The notes beneath the pieces are model-generated. The model was not told the origin of the DNA, did not search any database, and worked only from the letters and a program-made list of their open reading frames with translations. This document shows positions 1 to 9,500 of a stretch of 64,000 nucleotides of DNA, in pieces (within the stretch, counting starts at the first letter, position 1; each line of letters opens with the position of its first letter). Origin of the DNA: Anaerolineaceae bacterium UBA1363 (GTDB lineage Bacteria > Chloroflexota > Anaerolineae > Anaerolineales > Anaerolineaceae); contig DBRR01000006.1 of NCBI GenBank assembly GCA_002306055.1, positions 1-64,000 on the forward strand, given 5' to 3'. The position numbers and the translations under genes were made by a program.

Positions 1-666
1 CTGAAAGTGTATGGTCGCTAGAAGCGGATTGGAAGGAGTGTATTCGATCATTACCTTTAAACAAATGAGGGCAAAAGAATCGAATATAGCTTTTGTCAGA
101 AGAGTTTGCTGTCTTAGGTAACAATCTCCTGGCAGCAGATGACCATGACTTAAATGTTTGATATTTATCTATGAACAGAAGTAGCCGAGAACATCTGAAT
201 GATTTTTGATACTCAAGACTTAGCCGTGGCTGAGATGCACTTCAATGATACAGGGAAAACGCGCTCAGAGCCCACTCAAACCGGCAAATTGATCGGAGAT
301 TAACTCAGGGTAATGATTCTAAGTGATTGCTTTCCTAGCGTTATCAGATTAGAAAGTGAATATCTAATCCCGTCTTTGGATCAGAGGGGAGATCAAGCTA
401 CGTGTCAAGACAGTACGAGCCTTTACCAACAAATAGCATTTTTGTAGTGTGTCTCCTAATTGCTGAAGGGGTTTGTAGGGATTGAGTGACCGGATCTTTT
501 GAAGACGGAAAACCCCTTGGTATTATTTGGTAAAGCGATCAATTACTATTTCACAACCACCTGATATTAGAATACAGATACTTTGTCAGTAGGTAACATC
601 AAATTGGACTCTCAAACAGATTAGATTTTATTTACGAATAATTTACAATATTGAGAAGGTGACTTA
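1..666. other. Intergenic region, no gene recognised
   Basis: Stops are frequent in all six frames and I see no gene. A frame from base 3 to a TGA at 66-68 could be the last 21 codons of a gene lying to the left, but it is too short to judge. Near the right end a TACAAT at 644-649 and a purine-rich GAGAAGG at 653-659 precede the GTG start at 667 and probably serve the next gene. Confidence 0.5.
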
Positions 667-2517
667 GTGAAAAAAAGCAAAGGATCTGTGCCTCAAAAAT
701 ATGTGAAAAAGCCAGTACTGCATTTGTACCTAATGTTTCTCCTACTATCTTCCATTGACACAAATTCGTTTAGGACCGAGAATTTCCATGTTGACTCTAA
801 AGATGCTATTGGAGCAAAATATCAGAGGATTGGTATGATGAACCAAGGGGGTGATATAACTGCCATTGCTTATACAATATACCTCCCGTTAATTGCGGAC
901 GGCAGCCTACCTCCAACTAATTTCAACAAGCACGCGCCTGCCAATAGCAGCACGGGCGCCAGCCTCACCCCAGTTCTAAGTTGGAACACCAGCGCCAGAG
1001 CCACAAAATACGAATACTGCTACGACACGACAAATGATAGCGCCTGCAGCAACTGGGTCTCAACCGGCACCAACACCTACGCCGGTCTATCCGGACTGCA
1101 GGAGGGCACGACCTACTACTGGCAGGCCAGGTCCTGGAATGGGACTTATGGGCCCACCTATGCCAACGGCAGCGCCAGAGCTTACTGGTCCTTCACGACC
1201 GCGATCCTGTCCCCAGGGGCGTTTAACAAGCACGCGCCTGCCAATGGCGCAATCGGGGTCAGTCTCTCGCCAGTTCTAAGCTGGAACACCAGCGCCAGAG
1301 CCACTAAATACGAATACTGCTACGACACGACAAATGATAACGCCTGCAGCAACTGGGTCTCAACCGGCACCAACACCTATGCCGGTCTATCCGGACTGGA
1401 GGAGGGCACGACCTACTACTGGCAGGTTCGGTCCTGGAATGGCACCTACGGTCCCACCTACGCCAACGGCAGCGCCAGTGCCCACTGGTCCTTCACGACT
1501 GTGGTTTTGCAGCCTGGGGCGTTCAACAAGTACGCGCCTGTCAACGGCTCGACCAGGATGATCCTCACACCAGCCTTAATTTGGACCGCGAGCGCCAGGG
1601 CAACCCACTACGAATACTGTTACGACACAACAAATGATGGAAAATGTTCGAATTGGATCTCCACGGGCACGAACAGAAGCGTGGGTTTGCCGACGCTTCA
1701 ATCATCAACCACCTACTACTGGCAAGTCCGGTCCTGGAATGGCATCTACGGTCCGGCTTACGCCAACGGCAGCAGCGCGTCCTTCTGGTCATTTAGAACC
1801 TTGGATCCGGGTGTTCATGTGTTGGATAATTGTTCGATGTATGCGACTACCAACGCTAATGTCCACTTGGTATGTGAGATATACAATAACACCTCCTCCA
1901 ACATAGAGAACGTCAAGCTTTACATCGATATCTTCAATTCGCTTGGGGGCTTAGTCGATACCGATTATGCCTATGCTCCTGTTGATATTGTTCACATTCG
2001 CGGGAAAGCCTGTATCGATATCTCATTCCCCCGACCTTCCGATCCGGATTTTTATGTTGAACTGGGAAATTTAAGCTGGGATGACACCAGCCAATCAAGG
2101 CCTTATCTTACACTCTCAAATCATTCCGGGAACGCAGGAGGTTCCTCGTATACAGTCCTGGGGATACTGACGAACAACTTATCTCAGACGGTCTATTCCG
2201 TGAAAGCAGTCGATAGTTTGTATCTCAGCAGTGGGTACATCATTGGATGTGATTACAGCTTTATCAATAAAGTTCCGCATGACCTCTCCCCGGGTCAATC
2301 GAATTCCTTTGAAATCACAACCTCCCTCCCGGATCCATCTTCTGTTGTGAGATACGCGATTCAAACCAAAAGTTCGTTATTTGGAACAGCTTCAGAACAG
2401 GCGACAAAGGGTGAGGAGCATATTGTCAGCTTATCCAAAATCTATCATCTGATGGATCTTCAGTCGTTGATGGAAGAAGCTGAGAACATGGTTGGTGAGA
2501 GGGGTCTTGGGGAGTAA
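667..2517 (+). CDS. Secreted protein with three 100-residue fibronectin-like repeats
   Basis: A 616-residue protein of unknown specific role. It starts at GTG behind GAGAAGG. A hydrophobic N-terminal stretch (about residues 17-30) suggests export. Three near-identical modules start at residues 86, 186 and 286, each opening with FNK(H/Y)AP and closing with WSF(T/R)T; the aromatic pattern TTYYWQ.RSWNG is typical of fibronectin III-like folds used in adhesins and polysaccharide-binding proteins. The C-terminal 230 residues hold two further beta-rich domains resembling the FxLYD type (SYTVLGILTNN). A short IYLPLI motif precedes the first repeat. The gene stands alone. Function in surface adhesion or glycan binding is inference. 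Confidence 0.75.
   Translation: MKKSKGSVPQKYVKKPVLHLYLMFLLLSSIDTNSFRTENFHVDSKDAIGAKYQRIGMMNQGGDITAIAYTIYLPLIADGSLPPTNFNKHAPANSSTGASLTPVLSWNTSARATKYEYCYDTTNDSACSNWVSTGTNTYAGLSGLQEGTTYYWQARSWNGTYGPTYANGSARAYWSFTTAILSPGAFNKHAPANGAIGVSLSPVLSWNTSARATKYEYCYDTTNDNACSNWVSTGTNTYAGLSGLEEGTTYYWQVRSWNGTYGPTYANGSASAHWSFTTVVLQPGAFNKYAPVNGSTRMILTPALIWTASARATHYEYCYDTTNDGKCSNWISTGTNRSVGLPTLQSSTTYYWQVRSWNGIYGPAYANGSSASFWSFRTLDPGVHVLDNCSMYATTNANVHLVCEIYNNTSSNIENVKLYIDIFNSLGGLVDTDYAYAPVDIVHIRGKACIDISFPRPSDPDFYVELGNLSWDDTSQSRPYLTLSNHSGNAGGSSYTVLGILTNNLSQTVYSVKAVDSLYLSSGYIIGCDYSFINKVPHDLSPGQSNSFEITTSLPDPSSVVRYAIQTKSSLFGTASEQATKGEEHIVSLSKIYHLMDLQSLMEEAENMVGERGLGE
922..1800 (+). repeat. Three tandem 300-bp coding repeats
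   Basis: Units begin at 922, 1222 and 1522, exactly 300 bp apart. Units 1 and 2 are nearly identical at DNA level; unit 3 has diverged more. This indicates recent duplication or gene conversion inside the coding sequence. Confidence 0.85.
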
Positions 2518-2663
2518 TGGTTTCTTGAACTCTAGTAACTTGTTTTGCTGGTCCCTGATTGTAATTTGGGTAATGGCTTGATATTTGGAACGCTCGGTTT
2601 TAGGTAGAGGTCCTACGATGCAATTGACCTTAGCGTTTGTTTTATGTCAGGTGATAAAGTGTG

Positions 2664-2716
2664 GAGACCTTCAGTCAACCAAGCGTGCTCAACCAGGAGA
2701 CCAGTACGATCAAAGG
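2664..2716 (-). repeat. Dispersed repeat B, copy 1
   Basis: Lies in the 260-bp gap between two convergent genes. Read on the minus strand it contains GATCGTACTGGTCTCC and a GAGCACG.TTGGTTGACTGAAGGTCTC core, matching three plus-strand copies near 32.1, 34.9 and 35.2 kb. The core contains a small GACC...GGTC palindrome. No coding sequence is seen in it. Confidence 0.65.
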
Positions 2717-2779
2717 AGATACTTATCCAGAAAGTAATCATCGTAGGCTGGACATGGTGCCCCTTAACGTGTTGCTCTT

Positions 2780-4207
2780 TCACCCCCGCTTTTTTGACCT
2801 GGCTACAAAATAAACCGCTACACCAGCGATCCCAACTGCTAATAGCCATAGCCAGGCGCCACTACCATTACCGTTCTCGGCATCCTCTACAATTGTTGTA
2901 AACGCGGTAAAAGTGGGTTGGTTAGTGGCGGTGGGGCTCAGGGTTGGGCTGGGGGTGGGGGTTGGCAGTGGGGTCTTCGTCGGCGGCAGAGGTGTGAAGG
3001 TGGCGGTCGCCGGCGGGGTGACCTGCAGCAGCAGTCTCTCCCCGGGGTAGATCACGCTCGACGTGTTGAGGTAATTCCACGCCATCAGGTCAGTCGCGGA
3101 GATCCCATACAAACTGGCGATCCAGGCCAGGTTCTGCCCTTCGGTCACTATGTGGTAATACCTGCCATCTGATGCCGGGGTGAGCTTCTGCAGCGGGGTG
3201 AGAGGCACTGGAGTGGGCGTGGGGGTTTGATCCGGACCTTTGATCAGCAGTTTCTGCCCGATCTGAAGTGGTGTTTCCATGGTGATGCCATTGAGCTCCA
3301 CCAACCTGTTGACCGAGACCCCGTAGGCCTCGCCGATTTTTGACAGGTTCTGGTACGCCTCCACCACGTGCACAATCCGCCCATCGCTGTGAGGGGTAGC
3401 GATAATCACATTCCCCATGGGTGTGGGGGTTGCCGGCGCGCGAGAATTCGGACCGGCAATCTGCAGCTCATCTCCGGTCTGCAGCACGTAGCTTTCGGGC
3501 AGGTTATTCCAGCGCAAAATGTCCTTGATCGTCACCCCATAAGCCACCGCGATCGACCAAAAGCTCTGTCCCGGTTTGACGATATGCAGGTAGTTTCCGT
3601 TTTCGTCAGGCTCCACCAACTCGACCGGGGTCACGATACCGGGCACAAATGGTGTTTGCCCGGGGATGGGGGTTCCTCCGCTGGGAGGGGCGGCTTCGCA
3701 GGGTACGCCAGAGATATAGGCGGCTTGCAGGATGAAATAGGTCATGCCGTTACTGGCTTTGGCAGTGCCTGCGCCGACATGGCAGTAGTAAGGCTGGGTG
3801 GCAGGGCGCATATGGTCATAATCCGCCCACATCAGCATGATCTGATCGATGGTGGCGCTGTCGCTGGCGACCGCAAAGTTCTCCGTGGCGAAAACAGTCC
3901 CTCCCCCGCCATACCCTGCCGCTGCCAGGCGCCCTTTAACGTCACCAATGTGCCACGAGAGCAATCCGTCCGCCATGATTTGGGCGGTGCCTTGCGCCAC
4001 GGCGTCAATGATGGGATGTTCGATCAAGGCCGGCAGCCCGTTGGACATACGCAGGACGTTCATCGCCGCGATAAGCTCGTAGGCGCTTACGCTCTGCAGG
4101 GGTGCCTCGGCGTCTTTTGCTTCTGTTGCCAGGTTCGGCTTGGCGGCACTGACTGCCAGAAGCAGCAGGCACAGGAAAAAGAGGGTGATCTTCCGCAACT
4201 TTTGCAT
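2780..4207 (-). CDS. Surface protein: CAP domain, three LysM domains, C-terminal membrane anchor
   Basis: A 475-residue protein. I chose the ATG at 4207 because it opens a clear signal peptide (MQKLRKITLFFLCLLLLAVS); the frame extends 18 codons further upstream without signal character. Order: signal peptide 1-25, CAP/SCP-like domain about 35-160, three LysM domains starting near 195, 260 and 330 (each with YGV or YGI and a tyrosine- or valine-histidine opening), a Pro/Thr-rich linker, then a transmembrane helix (WLWLLAVGIAGVAVYFVA) and a basic tail. LysM binds peptidoglycan-like glycans; CAP domains occur in many secreted proteins of uncertain role. A TATATA box ends six bases before the ATG, so the mRNA may be leaderless. 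Confidence 0.85.
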   Translation of the reverse strand: MQKLRKITLFFLCLLLLAVSAAKPNLATEAKDAEAPLQSVSAYELIAAMNVLRMSNGLPALIEHPIIDAVAQGTAQIMADGLLSWHIGDVKGRLAAAGYGGGGTVFATENFAVASDSATIDQIMLMWADYDHMRPATQPYYCHVGAGTAKASNGMTYFILQAAYISGVPCEAAPPSGGTPIPGQTPFVPGIVTPVELVEPDENGNYLHIVKPGQSFWSIAVAYGVTIKDILRWNNLPESYVLQTGDELQIAGPNSRAPATPTPMGNVIIATPHSDGRIVHVVEAYQNLSKIGEAYGVSVNRLVELNGITMETPLQIGQKLLIKGPDQTPTPTPVPLTPLQKLTPASDGRYYHIVTEGQNLAWIASLYGISATDLMAWNYLNTSSVIYPGERLLLQVTPPATATFTPLPPTKTPLPTPTPSPTLSPTATNQPTFTAFTTIVEDAENGNGSGAWLWLLAVGIAGVAVYFVARSKKRG

Positions 4208-4287
4208 GTGATTTATATACCATAAATTGCGGAAGGTGATCTTTTGAGCACCCAATGACAAAGCGGTTGCGGGACGAGACGGGGTAG

Positions 4288-4449
4288 TTGTAGGGCGAGA
4301 TTGAGGACGATATGGCCTATGTCAAGACACACGTTTGAACGTCCTCAATCCGCCGTAAACGATTTGCGCGGGGGTGTTTAAGGCGGATTGGAGGCACGGC
4401 CGAGTTACATTCCATCAATGCATCTAGTGCTTCCAATCTTGCCCTACAA
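4288..4449. repeat. Structured dispersed repeat A, copy 1 (MITE-like)
   Basis: A 162-bp element with terminal inverted repeats TTGTAGGGCGAGATTG and CAATCTTGCCCTACAA. Inside are the blocks CAATCCGCC and GGCGGATTG. Between the conserved blocks lie complementary stems: AGGACG pairs with CGTCCT (left arm), GAGGCAC with GTGCTTC (right arm). No coding sequence. A second copy sits at 41.3 kb and a right-arm-only copy at 4936-5003. Confidence 0.8.
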
Positions 4450-4935
4450 CAAGCCGATTTGATGGGGGCTCGTTAAATGCAAAAAATCACCCGAAATAAC
4501 GTGACCTCTGGTCACTGCGAGCCCCGAATGATTGACTCTCTTAACCGGGACGCGTGAAAGGGGCGTGGCAATCTGATTTTTTTTGTTTATGTGAAAGAAC
4601 AAAGGTAGATCGCCACGCTTCGCTCGCGATGACGAAGAATCCGGTCTATGATCTCGCCGGCGTCCTCATCCGCCGTTTGCAATTCGAAATTATTATATTT
4701 TCATCCCATCAGCGTTTTTGAAACTTCTGGTGGGGGCGAAGCATTCTACACGAACGGGTTGGAATTGCGAGTCATTGGCATGTTGGATTGCTTCGCCCCT
4801 ACGTCTGAATATCATCAATCCCAAATCAATGGGTGTAACTATCTGATTTTTGTTTTTGGCGTGTTGGAACAAAGGCAGATCGCCACGGTCGCTTCGCTCC
4901 CTCGCGATGACGATGTTGCGGAAGGTATTGTTGAT
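4450..4935. repeat. Gap with further palindromic and dispersed repeat fragments
   Basis: No gene seen. A segment with GATCGCCACG followed by CGCGATGACGA occurs at about 4608-4634 and again at about 4880-4912, and an inverted relative is near 30.83 kb. At 4732-4803 a single hairpin has arms GGGGGCGAAGCATT and ATTGCTTCGCCCC. These look like remnants of mobile or REP-like sequences. Confidence 0.6.
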
Positions 4936-5003
4936 GGCGGATTGGAAGCACGGAGAGGTCACATACTATTTATGTGTGTGGTGCTTCCAAGCTCGCCCTA
5001 CGA
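4936..5003. repeat. Repeat A, right-arm fragment
   Basis: Contains GGCGGATTG, the stem GAAGCAC...GTGCTTC, and the terminus CAAGCTCGCCCTACG, matching the right half of the full A element at 4288-4449. The left half is missing. Confidence 0.7.
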
Positions 5004-5011
5004 AAAATGCC

Positions 5012-5351
5012 GGGTTGATGGAGTGTCGCGAAGCACAAAATGCGTAACCTGACCACACACGGAACGGGACAAGCCGCGTTCCCTACGGAACAAATTGGGT
5101 TGATGGAGTGTTGCGAGGCGCAAAATGCGTAACTTGACCACACAAGGAACGGGACAAGCCGCGTTCCCTACGGAACAAATCGGGTTGATGGAGTGTTGCG
5201 AGGCGCAAAATGCGTAACCTGACCACACACGGAACGGGACGAGCCGCCTTCCCTACGGAACAAATCGGGTTGACGAAATGTTGTGAAGCACAAAATACGC
5301 AGCCTGACCTCACAAGGAACGGGACGAGCCGCATTCCCTGCGGAACAAATC
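5012..5351 (+). repeat. Four 85-bp tandem repeats
   Basis: The start of GGGTTGA recurs at 5012, 5097, 5182, 5267 and 5352, an exact 85-bp period. Each unit contains GGAACG...CGTTCC (a small hairpin) and CCCTACGGAACAAAT or a close variant. A partial fifth unit runs into the next gene's promoter region. Inverted relatives lie at 30.68-30.82 kb. Unit length and lack of distinct spacers exclude a CRISPR array. Confidence 0.9.
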
Positions 5352-5401
5352 GGGTTGAAAATCGCATCCAGCCTACGAAATCTATCGTACAATTGATAAT
5401 T

Positions 5402-6424
5402 ATGAAACTCGTCGTTCAAATCCCTGCCTACAACGAAGCTAACCAGTTGCCTGTCGTACTTTCCGAGATCCCGCGACAGTTCTCCGGTGTCGACGAAGTG
5501 ATCGTGCTGGTAATTGATGACGGCTCCACGGACAACACTGCAAAGGTGGCGCTGGAAAACGGCGCGGATTATGTCTTGAGGCATCGCCGCAACCGTGGTC
5601 TTTCGCGTGCTTTCATCAGTGGTGTGCAATTCGCGCTAGCCCTTGGAGCGGACATCATTGTCAACACCGACGCAGACAACCAATATCCCGGCAGCGAAAT
5701 CAGCAAGTTGATTGCCCCAATCCTTGCCGACCAGGCAGATCTCGTGATTGGCGACCGTCAAACACTGGCTAACGAGCATTTCACCAAAGGCAAGCGCCTG
5801 ATGGAGCATCTCGGCAGTTCCATTATGCGGCAGGTCTCGAAAACCGATGTGCCGGACGCGGTCAGCGGGTTCAGGGCGTTCTCGCGCTATGCCGCCCTGC
5901 GCTTCCAGGTCTACAACCCCTACTCTTACACCCTTGAAACACTCATTCAAGCCGGCAAAGGCCTGATGAAAATCGAAAGCGTGCCAATCGAGACCAACTC
6001 TGCCTTGCGTGAATCACGCCTGCATAAAGGCATCTTTAACTTTATCTGGCGGCAGGGCGGCGTGATCATCCGTTCCTACGTGCTCTACCAGCCCCTGCGG
6101 ACCTTCATAAGCACGGGCTCCGTGTTTCTTTTGGCTGGATTGATCCTCCTGGGGCGTTTCCTGATCAGCTATCTCTTCCTCGACTTGGGCTCCCGTTACA
6201 TCCAGTCAGTTTCCATTGGCGGCACGCTGCTGACTGCCGGTATCACACTGATCATGTTTGGCTTCCTGGGGGATGCCGTGCGGGCAAACCGCCAGGTAGC
6301 TGAAGAAACGATGATCAGCCAGCGGGATCAAGCGCGCCTGCCGCAGCCGGCTGACCTGCGCGAATTTCAGGGGCATCCGATTTATTCAGTCAGTAATCCT
6401 CCTGCCTTCAACTCTCTCGAGTGA
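5402..6424 (+). CDS. Membrane-associated glycosyltransferase family 2
   Basis: A 340-residue GT2 enzyme. The frame stays open through the tandem repeats upstream, but the conserved start is the ATG at 5402 (MKLVVQIPAYNEA). The nucleotide-binding motif VIDDGSTDN and a DxD-type NTDADNQYPG are clear, placing it near dolichyl-phosphate or undecaprenyl-phosphate sugar transferases (DpmA/ArnC-like). Two hydrophobic helices follow the catalytic domain (FISTGSVFLLAGLILLGRFL and a second near residue 275). A TACAAT at 5388-5393 lies eight bases before the ATG, so the message may be leaderless. Likely transfers a sugar to a lipid carrier at the inner membrane face; the substrate cannot be told. Confidence 0.85.
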   Translation: MKLVVQIPAYNEANQLPVVLSEIPRQFSGVDEVIVLVIDDGSTDNTAKVALENGADYVLRHRRNRGLSRAFISGVQFALALGADIIVNTDADNQYPGSEISKLIAPILADQADLVIGDRQTLANEHFTKGKRLMEHLGSSIMRQVSKTDVPDAVSGFRAFSRYAALRFQVYNPYSYTLETLIQAGKGLMKIESVPIETNSALRESRLHKGIFNFIWRQGGVIIRSYVLYQPLRTFISTGSVFLLAGLILLGRFLISYLFLDLGSRYIQSVSIGGTLLTAGITLIMFGFLGDAVRANRQVAEETMISQRDQARLPQPADLREFQGHPIYSVSNPPAFNSLE

Positions 6425-6468
6425 AGCAATCTTAAATTATTAAAATTTTCCGATCAGCCAAATCGCTG

Positions 6469-6477
6469 TGCTATACT
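6469..6477 (+). promoter_or_regulatory. Extended -10 promoter element of dnaE
   Basis: TGCTATACT is an extended -10 box; no convincing -35 is visible. The dnaE ATG follows 41 bases after it, behind CAGGAATTG. Confidence 0.5.
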
Positions 6478-6518
6478 CATAATTCACAAGGCGTTTTGAT
6501 GCGCTCAGGAATTGATTA

Positions 6519-9500
6519 ATGTCATTTGTTCATCTGCATGTTCACTCTGCTTACTCTGTGCTTGACGGCTTTGGCAGCCCGTCGGCATTAGTCAAACGCG
6601 CCAAAGAACTGGGCATGCCTGCCCTCGCGCTGACCGACCATGGCACCATGTTTGGCACGCTGGATTTCTTCCAGGCAGCCACCGCGGAAGGCATCAAACC
6701 GATCATCGGGCTTGAGACTTACCTTGCTCCGCGCAGTATGCACGACAAGGACGTCTCGCGCGATAAGTACTCCTCTCACCTGGTTCTGCTGGCGGAGAAC
6801 ATGACCGGCTATCGCAATCTGCTTTCGATCGCGTCCGCTTCGCAACTTGAGGGCTTCTATTACCATCCCCGTATCGATAAGCCTTACCTTGCCGCTCATT
6901 CTGAAGGGCTGATTGCCTTATCCGCCTGCCTGTCAGGAGAGCTTTCCCGCGCTTTGCTGGATAACGACCCGGAGCGGGCTGAACGCAGCCTGGCATGGTA
7001 CCTGGATGTGTTTGGCAAAGACCGCTATTTTCTTGAGCTGCAAGATCACGATATTTCCGAGCTCTACCGTGTCAACCGCGGTTTGATCGACCTTTCCCAA
7101 AAGAAGGGTGCGAGATTAGTTGCCACCAACGATGTGCACTATGTGCGGCGTGAGGATGCCGAGCTGCAGGATATCCTGCTCTGCATCCAGACCGGAAAAT
7201 TGCTCAGCGATCGCAACCGCATGCGCATGAACAACGAGACTTACTACTTGCGCAGCCCGGAAGAGATGCAAAATCTGTTCTCCCAGGTGCCCGAAGCGAT
7301 CAGCAACACCCTCGAAATTGCCGAGAGATGCAGCATTGATCTGACGCGCAAGGGATATCACCTGCCTCAGTTTGAAGTGCCAGCCGGACAAACCGCCTCC
7401 ACCTTCCTGCGAGAACTTTGCCAGGAAGGCTTAAGGCGCAACGTTCCGGATCAGGCTGACAGCGAGGAATTTCAAAAGCGCCTGGATTATGAGCTGAGCG
7501 TTATCAACCAGATGGGATTTGCGGAATACTTCCTGATCGTCTGGGATTTGTGCCGTTTCTCGCGCGAGAAAAACATCTGGTACAACGTACGCGGATCGGG
7601 TAATGGCTCGCTGGTGGCTTTCGCGTTGGATATCACCTCTGTGGAGCCGCTCAGCCACGGCCTGCTGTTTGAACGCTTCTTGAACCCGGACCGCGTCACT
7701 ATGCCGGATATTGACCTGGATTTCCAGGATGATCGCCGCGCGGAAGTAATGGAATACTGCAATCAAAAATACGGCGCTGATCGTGTGGCTCAGATTATTA
7801 CCTTCGGCACCATGGCAGCCCGCGGCGCAGTGCGCGATGTGGGAAGGGTGATGGGCATCCCCCTGGCGGACGTGGACAGGGTCGCCAAGCTGATTCCGGG
7901 TCCGGTGCAGGGCAAGAACGTGCCTATCACTGAATCGCTCAAGTCTTCCCCTGAATTGCGGGCAGTGTATGAATCCTCTGACCAAATGAAAACGCTGCTC
8001 GATATTGCCGGGCGAATGGAAGGAAGCCTGCGAAACGTAGGCACGCATGCTGCTGGCGTGATCATCAGTGATAAACCACTGACTGAATACCTTCCGCTGC
8101 ACCGACCGACGAGCAACAGTGATGAGCTGCCGATTAAATCCGTGGCGCAATACGACATGGACGGCATCAACTACCTCGGTCTGCTCAAGGTGGATTTCCT
8201 GGGGTTGGTGACCCTCACGATTATGTCCAAAGCCTGCGAATATATCGCCCAGCGTCATGGCATTCAGCTCACCCTCAGCACCATCCCGATTGATGACCCC
8301 GAGGTCTATCAATTCATCAGCGAAGGTCACACGGTTGGTCTCTTCCAACTGGAAGGCAACGGCATGACCCGTTACCTGATGCAAATGCAACCGAAGACCA
8401 TCCATCACGTGATCGCCATGGTAGCGCTCTTCCGCCCTGGTCCAATGGAAAGCATCCCTGAATATATCGCCAACATGCACGGCGAAAAGCCGGTGGTCTA
8501 CCAGCACGAAAAGCTGGAGCCCATCCTGCGCGAGACTTATGGACACGCGGTTTACCAGGAACAGATCATGATCGCCGCCATGCAACTGGCAGGCTATACT
8601 CCCGGAGAATCGGACGATTTACGTTCGGCAATCTCGAAAAAGAAGGTCAAGGAAGTCAAAAAGCACCGCGAAAAGTTCATTAAAGGCGCGGTAAAAAATG
8701 GCATTGAGCGACAAACCGCTGAAGATATCTTTGGCCATTGGGAAGCCTTTGCACACTACGGTTTCAATAAAAGCCATGCCACAAATTACGGCATGATTGC
8801 AGTCAAAACCGGATACCTGAAATATCACTATCCGGTCGAGTATATGACAGCGCTGCTCTCTGCCTGGAAGAACGACAACGAAAAATGCTCCATGTATGTT
8901 TCGGAATGCCACAACATGGGCATAGAAGTGCTGCCGCCAGATGTCAACAATAGCGGCTATGATTTCACCATTGAGGAGCACACTGAAGGACGCGCTCGCA
9001 TCCGATTCGGACTGGGGGCGATCAAAAACGTAGGCCAGGGACCGGTGGAAACGATCATTCAGGCTCGCGGTCACCAGGCTTTTTCGGACCTGAATGACTT
9101 TATCCGGCGGGTCGACCTGCGCCAGGTAGGCAAGCGTCCGTTGGAATGCCTGATCAAGGTGGGCGCATTGGATTCCTTCGGTCCACGTAAGGCGCTGCTG
9201 CGCTCAATTGACCAGATGGTCAATGTTTCTGCCAGCAATATCAAGGCGATCGAAATGGGTCAGCTCGACCTGTTTGGTGGCGGAACGGTGGCTCTGCCCC
9301 ATGTGATCCTGCCCACCAACGTGCATGTGGACACCAACGAACAACTCGGGTGGGAGAAAGAACTACTTGGCCTCTACGTTTCCGACCATCCGTTGAGTTC
9401 ATACATGTCGCAGATCGCCGATAAGATCAGCCACAGCTCCAATCAGCTGGCTGAGGTCGAAACAAACAGCAAGGTTACCATCGGCGGACTGGTCAAACGT

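Noticed and set aside
3..68. Tail of a gene entering from the left
   Set aside because: Only 21 sense codons before a stop, too short to distinguish from chance.
3368..4225. A 285-codon plus-strand frame opposite the CAP/LysM gene
   Set aside because: Histidine- and glycine-rich composition is that of an antisense frame; the LysM reading is clear.
4648..5052. A 134-codon frame in the repeat cluster
   Set aside because: It crosses several palindromic repeats and has no conserved features or ribosome site.
5012..5351. CRISPR array
   Set aside because: The 85-bp units are nearly identical throughout and have no unique spacers; no cas genes are present.
7431..8585. A 384-codon minus-strand frame inside dnaE
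   Set aside because: It lies wholly opposite the conserved polymerase palm and has no start signal or recognisable domain.
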